Of a DNA stretch of 64,000 nucleotides, positions 26,127-35,219 are shown piece by piece. The translations under genes were made by a program, and so were the position numbers. The stretch is from positions 310,001 through 374,000 of the forward strand of contig CAVQBP010000024.1 in the NCBI GenBank assembly GCA_963710745.1. The letters are read 5' to 3'. Source of the stretch: CAVQBP01 sp963710745. Its GTDB lineage: Bacteria > Bacteroidota > Ignavibacteria > Ignavibacteriales > Ignavibacteriaceae. The notes under the pieces are model-generated. The model made no database searches. It saw nothing but the letters and a program-made list of their open reading frames with translations, and was not told the origin of the DNA. Position 1 is the first letter of the stretch. Each line of letters begins with the position of its first letter.

Positions 26127-29009
26127 TCAGAAGTCAACCCTAACTCCAAAATCAAAGTTTGTTCCTAATCTGTAATCCTGCATTGTTTGCCATGGTGTAG
26201 CCGGTACGCGGGGAATATTGTATGAAGCTTCTTCTTCAGAATTGGTGATATTATTTGCATCAAGAACTATGGAGATGTTTCTCGAAATTTGTTGTCTTAT
26301 TGCAATGTCCAATCTCGATAATTTGTTTTCATTTAGCGGTATTTCAAAGTAATTATCAACCGAATATTCTCCCTGATAGAAGTAGGATATCCTGAATGAG
26401 AATCCATCTATGTCATAACCGAGATTAACATTTGCGAGAAATTCAGGCATATCACTGAGTTTTTGTTTCTTGTATGATAATACATCCAGCGTTTGAGAAG
26501 TTTCTATCTGAGTTACATCTAATGCCCATGTCTCGGAACGGAGGAAGCTGAGATTGTAGTTCAAAACAATATTCTTGAGAAGTCCGGGCAGGTATCTGAA
26601 ACTAGCCCTGTGTTCAACTTCGAAACCCCAGATACGGGTTGGTTTCGGTGAATTGAAATTGGTGTACAATAAATAGCTGGAGTTTTTGCTGAATGGGTAT
26701 TGAATGGGATAAGAGCTCCAATGAATTCCTAATGAGTCGATAGTATTTGCGCCAAAGAACTGAATTCCGTTTGTTGACTGTACCAATCCATCGATATTTT
26801 TGTAGAAAGCATTGATGCTGAACTGGCCTATATCATTGCCGTAGAATTGTGTCTGCAATTCATAATTCCACACATCAGCATTTGCCAGATCGGGATTTCC
26901 CATGTCCAGTATATTGCCGCTACTGAAAATTTTTGGTATCCTGGTACCGGCATCCGGTCTGATTAACGTTTTGTACGCAGCCAGACAAACGGTTAAGAAA
27001 TTTGCCGGCTTTAAAATCATCTGAAAGCTGGGAAGTAAAGTGATTTTATCGTAATTATAAGTATGTGTTTGCAGGGGGATGCCGTTATATAAATTTTCCC
27101 GATTTGCAATAGCATCAGGAAAGTAGTACCCGGAATATTTATTATGCTCATTTTCCATCCTAATGCCGGTTATAAATTTTGCCGACTGTCCGAAGTTTAA
27201 ACTGTGCATTACATATCCGGCAAAAACACTTTCAGAAAAATCGTATGAATTTATATCCGCGCCGCCATTAAAATAGTATGGGCTGTAATTTAACTGACGC
27301 CATAAACGCAATGCATCTTCGTTTATCAAAGGTATTTCATACTTGTCGAACAGACTGCGTAAAGCAGGCGGATTGTCTTGAAAGTACGAAAGGGGAACCA
27401 TCGATTGTCCGAGTAAGCCGTCAAACCTGGTACCTGAAAAGTCTTTTGCTACCAGGGAATCATCCGCCAATCTTCTGTACCGGGCATCTCCGTTCGTGGC
27501 GCCGCCTTCCCTATGCAAGATCTCATTATATAACCTTGAGTTTACCCTGTATTTCCCGCCGAATTTGAATTCACCTCCGATTTCATTACTAATAGTATAC
27601 TTTTTGGAAATATCAACAGAAGCAGTTTTTTCTTTGCAGTAGTTGTTCGAAGGGCTTTCTATCGTATTTGCTAGGGAGGTCGGTGTCAAAAAAATAAGAC
27701 TATAATAAAACGGATGATCTGTTCTTGATTCAGAAAAAGCCGCGTTCCAGTCAACCTCAAGATCGAACAGATAATTGCGCCCCCCTATCGATGAGAGAAA
27801 TACTCTTTGTTCCGTTTTCCTCTCGGAAAACATAAATGAATTGGATGATCCGTATGTGCCGTCTGTCCGGTTTTCAAAATAGTCTGAATTTGCATTCTCA
27901 AGAATGTTATTGAACCGTATCGAACCGCCATCAGGAGTATCAAAATCCAGTAAAACGGTTGCCCCGTTTTTCTCCCTTACTGCATTTGTATAGGAGAGCC
28001 GGGGACCCCTGAGAGACGAGGGCCAAAGGAAAGCCGAGTTTTGTGTCCTGCTCATATACTCGCTGCTCAGGATCTTTCTATCTGCATTCGCATCGACCTG
28101 TACACCAAGCAAGTTGTCAAAAAACCTTTCACCGTACCTTCCGGTAAAATCATACTGATTTGCGGATTTATCGAGCCTGTTATAATTTCCCAGCATTTCT
28201 GCTTTTATCGTTCTTTTATAGGGAGCTTTTCCTGTAAGCATTTCAATAGCGCCTGCCGTCGCATCGCCATCTTCGTCCGAGGTAATAGTCTTCTGTAATT
28301 CAATGTTTTCAAAACCCCTCTGTGAAAAAATACCGAGATCGACACTTTTGTCTTTTGCGGAAGTCGGAGAAATTCTGATCCCATCAATAGTGATGTTAGA
28401 ATACTTGGAATCCAGTCCCCGTATCAAAATGCGAGAAACCGGATCATCTTCGAGGGAAAAATCATTTTGCAGAGGGGAAAAAGGATCCACCTCGTAGCCG
28501 CGAATGCCAAGTTTGACGGGCTGATACATAATTGAAACACCCGGCAAACGGCTTAATGCAGTGGAAATATTTTCATCGGGCATGTTTTGTAACTTTTTAC
28601 CGGAGATTACATTTCTTATAGTATTTGAATTAATTTGAAGGTTGATATCTTCGGCCTGACTTTTTGCCTGGCCGGTTAAGTCGGTTCCGTTTTTAATATT
28701 AGGCAGCAGCTCAATATTTAACATTTGTGTTTCTTCGGATTTGATGGCAACTAAGATTTTCTTTTCTTTGTATCCGAGGTAGGAAACATGCAGTATATAA
28801 TCCCCTCCCGGAATTCCGGTTATATTAAATTCACCATTAATATCTGAAACAGCGTTGAGAGTTGTACCTGTTAGAATAATTCTTGCACCTCTTAATGGAT
28901 GTGCAGTAAGTGAATCGGTTACTGTGCCTTTTAAAATTCCTTGTCCGTAAATACTCAGTGCATACAGAACAATCAAGAAAAATGTCATTTTTATAGATAG
29001 TATTTTCAT
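26127..29009 (-). CDS. TonB-dependent receptor, tandem paralogue 1
   Basis: 960 residues from ATG 29009. An in-frame start at 29051 would add 14 residues and overlap the upstream gene. The 29009 start gives MKILSIKMTFFLIVLYALSIYGQG, matching the signal peptides of the other two paralogues, and has the same upstream TTTTT-ATG context. Domains: regulatory beta-sandwich (LKGTVTDSLTAHPLRGARIIL), plug (LQNMPDENISTALSRLPGVSI, ILIRGLDSKYSNITIDGIRI, TITSDEDGDATAGAIEMLTGKAP), barrel ending NFDFGVRVDF. It follows the T9SS propeller gene by 38 bp. It is the first of three tandem copies and presumably under the sigma/anti-sigma pair upstream (inference). Confidence 0.9.
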   Translation of the reverse strand: MKILSIKMTFFLIVLYALSIYGQGILKGTVTDSLTAHPLRGARIILTGTTLNAVSDINGEFNITGIPGGDYILHVSYLGYKEKKILVAIKSEETQMLNIELLPNIKNGTDLTGQAKSQAEDINLQINSNTIRNVISGKKLQNMPDENISTALSRLPGVSIMYQPVKLGIRGYEVDPFSPLQNDFSLEDDPVSRILIRGLDSKYSNITIDGIRISPTSAKDKSVDLGIFSQRGFENIELQKTITSDEDGDATAGAIEMLTGKAPYKRTIKAEMLGNYNRLDKSANQYDFTGRYGERFFDNLLGVQVDANADRKILSSEYMSRTQNSAFLWPSSLRGPRLSYTNAVREKNGATVLLDFDTPDGGSIRFNNILENANSDYFENRTDGTYGSSNSFMFSERKTEQRVFLSSIGGRNYLFDLEVDWNAAFSESRTDHPFYYSLIFLTPTSLANTIESPSNNYCKEKTASVDISKKYTISNEIGGEFKFGGKYRVNSRLYNEILHREGGATNGDARYRRLADDSLVAKDFSGTRFDGLLGQSMVPLSYFQDNPPALRSLFDKYEIPLINEDALRLWRQLNYSPYYFNGGADINSYDFSESVFAGYVMHSLNFGQSAKFITGIRMENEHNKYSGYYFPDAIANRENLYNGIPLQTHTYNYDKITLLPSFQMILKPANFLTVCLAAYKTLIRPDAGTRIPKIFSSGNILDMGNPDLANADVWNYELQTQFYGNDIGQFSINAFYKNIDGLVQSTNGIQFFGANTIDSLGIHWSSYPIQYPFSKNSSYLLYTNFNSPKPTRIWGFEVEHRASFRYLPGLLKNIVLNYNLSFLRSETWALDVTQIETSQTLDVLSYKKQKLSDMPEFLANVNLGYDIDGFSFRISYFYQGEYSVDNYFEIPLNENKLSRLDIAIRQQISRNISIVLDANNITNSEEEASYNIPRVPATPWQTMQDYRLGTNFDFGVRVDF

Positions 29010-29047
29010 AAAAAGTCCCCGCAAATTAATTATATAATTAAATTCGT

Positions 29048-30352
29048 TCATTTTAAAAGCATAAGCTTTTTGGTGAAAACAAAGTCACCAGCCTGCAGCC
29101 TGTATATATATACTCCCGATGCAAGGTTAGAACCGTTGAACTTAACTTCATAATTACCCGGCGCCTGTTGCTCGTTTACAAGCATAGCTACTTCCTTACC
29201 GAGAAGGTTGTAGACTTTGAGTGTTACAAACCTCACCCCCGACCTCTCACCTTGGCTAGAAGACGGGAGACTGTATTTTATAGTTGTTGAAGGATTAAAC
29301 GGGTTAGGATAGTTTTGTTCAAGTGCAAACCCGGTTGGAACTTTTTCTGGGTTATTTATATTTGTAGTTGTTTCGGGATACCTTAAGCGCCAAACTCCGT
29401 CTCCGGTTCCGGCAAATATATATGTGTCGTTTAATTCAAGCGAATAGATAACTTGATTTTTTAATGAAGGAGACAAGGAGTACCAAATTGTTCCGATGTT
29501 ATTAGATAAGAAAATATTGCCGCTCGAGTTACCTGCAAAAAGTTTAGCATATTGCATAGCAAAACAGAGAATGGGCATATATTTACTGGAGGAGAAAGTG
29601 TGAACAAAATTACCGGCAGCAAATGATGTAAAATAAAAATATCCAGGTCCTGCAGCAGCAATGATATTGGTGTCGATTGAAGCGAGTGAATAAACCGGAA
29701 CAAGTGCCGTAACGCCGAAGTAATTTGTATCTACAATGCTGATATCACTCCAGGTAAATCCGTAATCCTGCGACTTGAAAACTCCGCCGCCTAAAGTAGC
29801 CGCGAAGATGAAATTATCTTTTACAATTATAGATTGCACCGGCATTGTTGTATAAGATAAACCGGAAGCTTTCCAGTTTTTCCCACTGTCTGTGGAAGAG
29901 TAAATCCCGTTCCAGGTACCGGCAAGGTAGGTTGAATCGCCGAAGATGTTTTTGCTTACTGCAAAAGACCATACGCCTAAACCGGACAAACCGGAATTAA
30001 TCGTATTCCAGCTAAACCCGTTATCCGTTGAAATGTAAGCTCCTGAATCGGTGCCTGCAAAAATAGTTATGCCATCTATAAAAATTTTATGTATGACTTT
30101 GCTTTGCAGTCCGTCATTTTTGCTCTCCCAATTTTTACCGTTATCTGTTGATAGAAATATTCCGTCTCCGTCGGTTCCGGCAAAAATATTTGAATCGATA
30201 ACGGCAAGACTATTTATTTTAACCGAATCCGGTAAATTTAATTTTTGCCATTGAGCATGGCTTTGGGAGCATAAAATAAACGACAAAAGAATTATTGAGA
30301 TAAAGCTATTCCAATAATTCCTTTTTATTATTTTTTTAATTTTATTTTTCAT
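29048..30352 (-). CDS. T9SS-exported propeller protein (BNR/YVTN-like), module copy 1
   Basis: 434 residues. The N-terminus is basic followed by a hydrophobic stretch (SFISIILLSFILCSQSHAQ), consistent with a signal peptide. Repeats of the form NSLAVIDSNIFAGTDGDGIFLSTDNGKNWESKNDGL indicate a BNR-type propeller (about 40-340). The C-terminus is an intact T9SS type A sorting domain: GFALEQNYPNPFNPSTTIKYSLP, KVYNLLGKEVAMLVNEQQAPGNYEVKF, LASGVYIYRLQAG, KKLMLLK. It is strongly similar to the protein at 35220-36488, its counterpart in the duplicated module. It sits between the DUF4249 gene (53 bp) and the TonB triplet, so it is probably a surface component of the same uptake locus. No catalytic motif seen. 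Confidence 0.88.
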   Translation of the reverse strand: MKNKIKKIIKRNYWNSFISIILLSFILCSQSHAQWQKLNLPDSVKINSLAVIDSNIFAGTDGDGIFLSTDNGKNWESKNDGLQSKVIHKIFIDGITIFAGTDSGAYISTDNGFSWNTINSGLSGLGVWSFAVSKNIFGDSTYLAGTWNGIYSSTDSGKNWKASGLSYTTMPVQSIIVKDNFIFAATLGGGVFKSQDYGFTWSDISIVDTNYFGVTALVPVYSLASIDTNIIAAAGPGYFYFTSFAAGNFVHTFSSSKYMPILCFAMQYAKLFAGNSSGNIFLSNNIGTIWYSLSPSLKNQVIYSLELNDTYIFAGTGDGVWRLRYPETTTNINNPEKVPTGFALEQNYPNPFNPSTTIKYSLPSSSQGERSGVRFVTLKVYNLLGKEVAMLVNEQQAPGNYEVKFNGSNLASGVYIYRLQAGDFVFTKKLMLLK

Positions 30353-30404
30353 TTTACCCGATAGTTCTTTTTAGCAATTGTTATATAAATCAGCCGGTCT
30401 TCAG

Positions 30405-31413
30405 TTACTCCGGTTTATACTGATAACCAAAAGAACGAATGTAAAAATCATCAACTGTTAAGGGAATCGAGAATTTATAATACACCCCGAAAATTCCTTT
30501 TCCTCCTTCTACGTTTGTATAGTCAGTCTGTCTTAATTTAATCGAAAAATCTTCACTGTAGGTATTGTACGCGGAATAAAACTTTGATAGATCCTGATCC
30601 AAACCAATCACATTGAATAAGACTTTGGTAATTATATAGTCTTTTTTATCCGGGTCATTACCTGAAATATTCTGCATAGTTTCATTTATAGTTTTAAGAG
30701 TTGTCAGACAATTGTTATCAAATGAGAGCTCTACGTTATGAGGAATAAGATTTCCGTTTTCATCGAAAGTATAATAAAGAGCTAAGGGGACAAGTATTTT
30801 TTTATCGACGTACGAACTCCCCTCATCTATCTTATAATCGATTTCCAATTGGGGAAGACTTAAAATATTTGTAATATCTCCGGAACCGTCAGTCCAGGTC
30901 CAACTGTAAGATGGTTTTTCCTGATAACCAGGCACCAAAACCTCAGGGGGCTTCATAACCTGTGGAAAGGTTGTAGAGAATTTTGAAAATGAAATTACCG
31001 GGACCCGGGTTGTCGATTGCAATACTTGCCCGTCCTGAGTAGCGGCTTTTATACTGAATAGTCATGCCCGGTTTGATTATCAGGTTCTTTATGTAATAAC
31101 AATTGACTAGTGTTATATTTCCCGAATCTGCTGTCTGGATTGTTGTATCTCTCATAACGAACACCGAATCGTTATAATAGATTTCTATCTTTTCGCCTTT
31201 TATATTTTGAGCTGTGCTGGCTGAAGTCGGGGAGGCCCCGTTTCCGGTATAAACATTTTTTGAAATTATTGCATACTGGACGGAATCATCGTTTCGTAAA
31301 ATACAATTCAAAACATAAACATCCTGATAAGGAGCGTTTATATTAAAATCGTTACGGCACGATTCAAAAAATAAAATCAATATAACCGGCAGAATCAAAT
31401 AAACTTTTTTCAT
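30405..31413 (-). pseudogene. DUF4249-family lipoprotein gene with one frameshift, module copy 1
   Basis: The first frame (31413 to 30943) encodes a lipoprotein signal MKKVYLILPVILILFFESC and the DUF4249 start DFNINAPYQDVYVLNCILRNDDSVQYAIISKNVY. The second frame (to 30405) continues it through FSKFSTTFPQVMKPPEVLVPGY to the natural end FYIRSFGYQYKPE. Comparing with the module-2 copy (GKTISIKATMPDGEILKST), the break is one extra T in ACTATTCAG near 31058. Dropping it gives TISIKAATQDGQVLQST. DUF4249 lipoproteins are usual neighbours of STN-type TonB receptors. The start overlaps the receptor stop by 4 bp (ATGA), so translation is coupled. With only one base wrong, a read error is as likely as gene loss. 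Confidence 0.85.
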
Positions 31414-33962
31414 AATTCCGCCTTAATATCAATTGACGGTAAGAAAGGAAGCATGTTAACTCTTTGCCCCGTTTCCGTATCAAAGTAGAAAAAATTTTTA
31501 CGGTTATATACGTTTATTACATTCAAGTCTATACTTAATTTCATAAACCAGAACCGGAATTCCCTGGACAAATTCATATCCAGCCTGTGATAATCGGGTA
31601 GATTTGCGGCATTTCTGGCCGCCAATACCGGGAAATAAGAATAACTATTAAGTATGGATGTTGAATTTAATATATCAGACGGATTGTACTTGTTATAATA
31701 ACCGTAAATTTGAGTATAGGGCATACCCGAATTATAACTCCACATTACGCCGGCTCTCCAATTATTTCCAAGTTCGAAATTAATATAAATCTTAACCGCA
31801 TTGCGGCTGTCGTATCTCGGATGGTATACAATATCTCTTACTTTTTTGGTCGTCCATGAATAAGAATAAGAAAGCTGTACGTTCATCCACTGATTATGAT
31901 AATCCATAGTTGCTTCAGCCCCATGAGATTCCCCGCCCGCATTAATTAATTGCGGATCGGTAGGATAAATTACTTCATCATTTAACACAGCTAAATTGTG
32001 CATTATTTTATAATAACCTTCTACATCAAGCTTAAGCCGTTCAGTTAGGTAATAATCAAATCCGCCTATATAGTGTATGGCATTGGGTATCTTTAAATAT
32101 GACGGAATAATGATCCAGGGTTCGAACAAGGAAAGAACTTCATCTTCATCAGAGATTGTAACGAGCTGTTGTTGATAAATTCCCCATGCGGCTTTTAACT
32201 CCAGGGTCGAAAGCAAATTATATGTTAAGTTAACACGGGGTTCAAAAAGCAAAGAAAGCCCTTCAGCCAAATTCAAGGCATTCACCCGCGAGCTAAGATC
32301 GGCTTTAAACTTTTTTGTACTTAGTAATTTAAATCCGCCATAACCACCGAACAAAGTTCCTTCCGAACCTACATTTTTCAATTTCCCCGTCGAATTTTTA
32401 AGCAGCAGCCTGGTTTTTATATAATCAATTTTAACTCCCCCGTAATATTCGTTTCTATCATTGAGCACATAAGTAAAATCTGTCTTGAATGCGATGTCAT
32501 CAAGCCCGTTCTCAATATACCGGTCAATACTGGAAATCGGTATTTCACCACCGGAAAATTTGGAATAATATAAGGTGAGTTCAGCAAAAAGAGGACTGTT
32601 TTTCGACGCGGTAAACCAATTAAAACCTATATTTGAATTTGACCAATTAAAGTCGGCGTGCAGTTTATCTTTATAATCTATCTTATCATTACTTGTAAAC
32701 CCGAAGAATGTAAATTTTGAAATCGGAAGAAATTCCGGGTTAGAGTAATTGACCTTGAAAGAGGCATCATAAAAATCTATCGGAATACTTTTGTCGTTTG
32801 TAAATTTTTTTAATATCTCATTTGAATAACTTTTTCTTCCGGTTATAATGAACGAGCCGTCGGGTATAGGGCCTTCAAATGCACCTTTAGCTGTTAATTC
32901 ACTTAGTGCAGCAATTGCTCCGAAGTTGTTCCTGTTGCCGTCTTTTGTTATAATATTCATTACCGAAGAAAGCCGGCCGCCGTACTTTGCACCGAATCCG
33001 CCTTTGTAAAATTCAACACTGTTGATTACGTCCGGATCTATTACACTTAAAATTCCAAGGGCATGAAATGGATTATAAATAGGAGTCCCATTTAAAAGTA
33101 CTAAATTTTCATTACTTGCACCTCCTCTTACATAGTACCTGGCAGAAACATCTCCTGCGGATTGAACTCCCGGCAGAAACTGAATTGCCCTCATCGCATC
33201 CGTTTCAATACCAAAAGTCATGTTTTCTATATCCCTTATTGGAATTTTTTGAGCGGATACATCCACTTCATTTGAACTTTTTCCGGATACTATGACATTA
33301 CCTAGTTCAATAGCAGACTTTGTAAGGTAAACAGTTACCTGCATAATTTTATTTTCAGGTATAGATACATTCACTATTTTAGGCGCATAACCAACAAAGG
33401 TTATGATTATTGAATATTCTTTGTTTGCAGGGATGGAAGGAATTATGAAAAATCCCCGGTTATCAGTACTGGCTCCGATATTTAATCCCTTTATATAAAC
33501 ATTAGCAAAAGGTAAAACTTCAGAAGTTACTGAATCGCGAACTATTCCCCTGAGTGTTCCAAAAACCTGTGTTTTATTCTTGTCTCTTTCGCTTTCCTCC
33601 TTTTTTACTGTTATGATATTATTAATTCTAGTAAAAGTTAATGCGAATTTAGCTGATAGTATTTCAAGAATTTGCTGCAGCGGTTTATCTTTAATATCTA
33701 AAGTTACTTTTTCATCCAGGGGTAATTCTTCATTAAGATAACTGAAAGAAAAATTTGTTTTTAGTTCCAGGATTTTCAGCACTTCACCCAGCGGCATATT
33801 TACTACTTTTAAACTAACTTTTAAATCCGGAAGATTTTGTGCACCCGTGTTAAAATTAAACAAGGTGCTTATTATAAAGGCAAGAAAAGCTTTTTTAATA
33901 AAAGAAATAAACATCACTGTTCTGTTATTCCAGGATATTATTTCCCTTCCTGTATCAAGCAC
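31410..33962 (-). CDS. STN-domain TonB-dependent receptor (FecA-like transducer), module copy 1
   Basis: 850 residues from GTG 33962, which has an AAGAGGA-like site upstream. An ATG at 33914 giving MFISFIKKAFLAFIIST is an alternative start. After the signal peptide (to TGAQ) comes the STN domain (NLPDLKVSLKVVNMPLGEVLKILELKTNFSF ... ITVKKEE, about 45-120). Then follow a carboxypeptidase-regulatory domain (FGTLRGIVRDSVTSEVLPFANVYI, about 135-220), the plug (VIVSGKSSNEVDVSAQKIPIRDIE, GDVSARYYVRGGASNENLVLLNGTPIYNPFH) and the barrel ending IDIKAEL. STN receptors signal through a FecR anti-sigma to an ECF sigma when ligand binds. The FecR gene lies 91 bp upstream and DUF4249 overlaps its stop. Confidence 0.92.
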   Translation of the reverse strand: MLDTGREIISWNNRTVMFISFIKKAFLAFIISTLFNFNTGAQNLPDLKVSLKVVNMPLGEVLKILELKTNFSFSYLNEELPLDEKVTLDIKDKPLQQILEILSAKFALTFTRINNIITVKKEESERDKNKTQVFGTLRGIVRDSVTSEVLPFANVYIKGLNIGASTDNRGFFIIPSIPANKEYSIIITFVGYAPKIVNVSIPENKIMQVTVYLTKSAIELGNVIVSGKSSNEVDVSAQKIPIRDIENMTFGIETDAMRAIQFLPGVQSAGDVSARYYVRGGASNENLVLLNGTPIYNPFHALGILSVIDPDVINSVEFYKGGFGAKYGGRLSSVMNIITKDGNRNNFGAIAALSELTAKGAFEGPIPDGSFIITGRKSYSNEILKKFTNDKSIPIDFYDASFKVNYSNPEFLPISKFTFFGFTSNDKIDYKDKLHADFNWSNSNIGFNWFTASKNSPLFAELTLYYSKFSGGEIPISSIDRYIENGLDDIAFKTDFTYVLNDRNEYYGGVKIDYIKTRLLLKNSTGKLKNVGSEGTLFGGYGGFKLLSTKKFKADLSSRVNALNLAEGLSLLFEPRVNLTYNLLSTLELKAAWGIYQQQLVTISDEDEVLSLFEPWIIIPSYLKIPNAIHYIGGFDYYLTERLKLDVEGYYKIMHNLAVLNDEVIYPTDPQLINAGGESHGAEATMDYHNQWMNVQLSYSYSWTTKKVRDIVYHPRYDSRNAVKIYINFELGNNWRAGVMWSYNSGMPYTQIYGYYNKYNPSDILNSTSILNSYSYFPVLAARNAANLPDYHRLDMNLSREFRFWFMKLSIDLNVINVYNRKNFFYFDTETGQRVNMLPFLPSIDIKAEL

Positions 33963-34053
33963 GCGAGATATCCTCTTCTTATATTCTGTTATTTAACTAA
34001 ATGGAATTCTATCCTGCTTAATTCTAATTATATATTTTAAGAAAAATACAAAG

Positions 34054-35061
34054 TCACTTATTGTCTCTAAAGAATAAGACTTCTTTTATATCCTGATTTT
34101 TCTTGACTAGTTTGTAATCTAACCCTGTTAAGCTTTTTATTACATCAACTACCGTTAGTAAAGATTTTTTTTCGAACTTGACTGTTATTTTTTGCAGCAA
34201 AACCGGTTGATCTGATAATTTGAATTCTATTCCGTATGCTCTTTTAAGTCTGGATAATACTTCACCTAAAGGTTCATTTTCAAATTTATATATATTGTCT
34301 TTCCACCCGACTACTTCTAAAGAATCAAATACACCGAACGAGCTGACATTATTTTCTTTATCATACAGCAGTTTCTCTTTTGGCTTTAATACAATAATTT
34401 TATCTGATTTTCCTTTTTCACTTCCAGAGACTTCTACCTTCCCTTCCAGTAATGATACTGAAATAGTATTATTTTCTCGATATGCTGAAACATCGAATTT
34501 AGTTCCTAAATCAGTTGTCGTAAGATTTTCAGAATGCACAATGAACGGCTGATTACTGTTATGCCGCACTTCAAAATAAGCTTCCCCTTCCAGGTAAACT
34601 TCTTTGTGCATATCATCAAAACGGTCCGGATATCTTAATTTACTATCTGCATTTAGGGTAACTATAGAACCATCTGAAAGGGTAAGTACGGATTTTTCAC
34701 CCGGTGAGGTAACTTTTTCATGCCATACAACAGAACTTTCTTTTTGATTAAATAAACCGGAAATATATAAAATTCCGGTACCCAGGAGGATGAAAAATAT
34801 TATTGAAGCTGCCCTTTTAAGCAGCGACGGTGATTGAAATGTCCGGATGAAATAATTGGTTCTCTCATTTTTGATATTCTTCATTATCCCGGAATAGATT
34901 TTTTCTCCTGTTATACTTTGTTTCCCCATTTCATTTTCGTTCCATTCACCCGGATTATTTTGAAATGATTCCAGATAATTTTCCAGCAATTCTTTTTCCC
35001 GCGGTGAACATTCACCCCTTTTATACTTCTCAATTAAAATTGAAAATTCTTTTAAGTTCAC
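34054..35061 (-). CDS. FecR-family anti-sigma factor with DUF4974, module copy 1
   Basis: 335 residues from GTG 35061. The N-terminal cytoplasmic domain that binds the sigma factor is FSILIEKYKRGECSPREKELLENYLESF. One membrane span follows at about 88-107 (ASIIFFILLGTGILYISGLF). The periplasmic FecR domain (about 120-225) has TLSDGSIVTLNADSKLRYP, VYLEGEAYFEV and TDLGTKFDVSAY. The C-terminal DUF4974 (about 258-325) begins YKFENEPLGEVLSRLKRAYGI. This protein senses the STN domain of the receptor and controls an ECF sigma. The only sigma gene in the window is at 38673-39233, separated from this gene by the decayed module copy; it is probably the partner. Confidence 0.92.
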   Translation of the reverse strand: MNLKEFSILIEKYKRGECSPREKELLENYLESFQNNPGEWNENEMGKQSITGEKIYSGIMKNIKNERTNYFIRTFQSPSLLKRAASIIFFILLGTGILYISGLFNQKESSVVWHEKVTSPGEKSVLTLSDGSIVTLNADSKLRYPDRFDDMHKEVYLEGEAYFEVRHNSNQPFIVHSENLTTTDLGTKFDVSAYRENNTISVSLLEGKVEVSGSEKGKSDKIIVLKPKEKLLYDKENNVSSFGVFDSLEVVGWKDNIYKFENEPLGEVLSRLKRAYGIEFKLSDQPVLLQKITVKFEKKSLLTVVDVIKSLTGLDYKLVKKNQDIKEVLFFRDNK

Positions 35062-35219
35062 AAAATTCTCTTAAAAATTAATAATTATATTTACTAGTAA
35101 CATAAAACAGAGGGAAGTACTATCCGGAGAGATACTTCTTTAAATTCATTTAAAAGATGCTGGGCAAAAGGAATAAAATAATTTACCTTTGCCCGCTTTA
35201 TTTTTACTTTAATAATCGC

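Noticed and set aside
20108..29009. SusC/SusD pairs
   Set aside because: The receptors have the carboxypeptidase-regulatory domain, but their plug fits the TonB-Xanth-Caul type and no SusD-like lipoprotein gene is present.
29010..29051. ATGA-overlapping start of the first TonB paralogue at 29051
   Set aside because: The 14 extra residues have no match in the paralogues; the 29009 start gives the shared signal peptide and upstream context.
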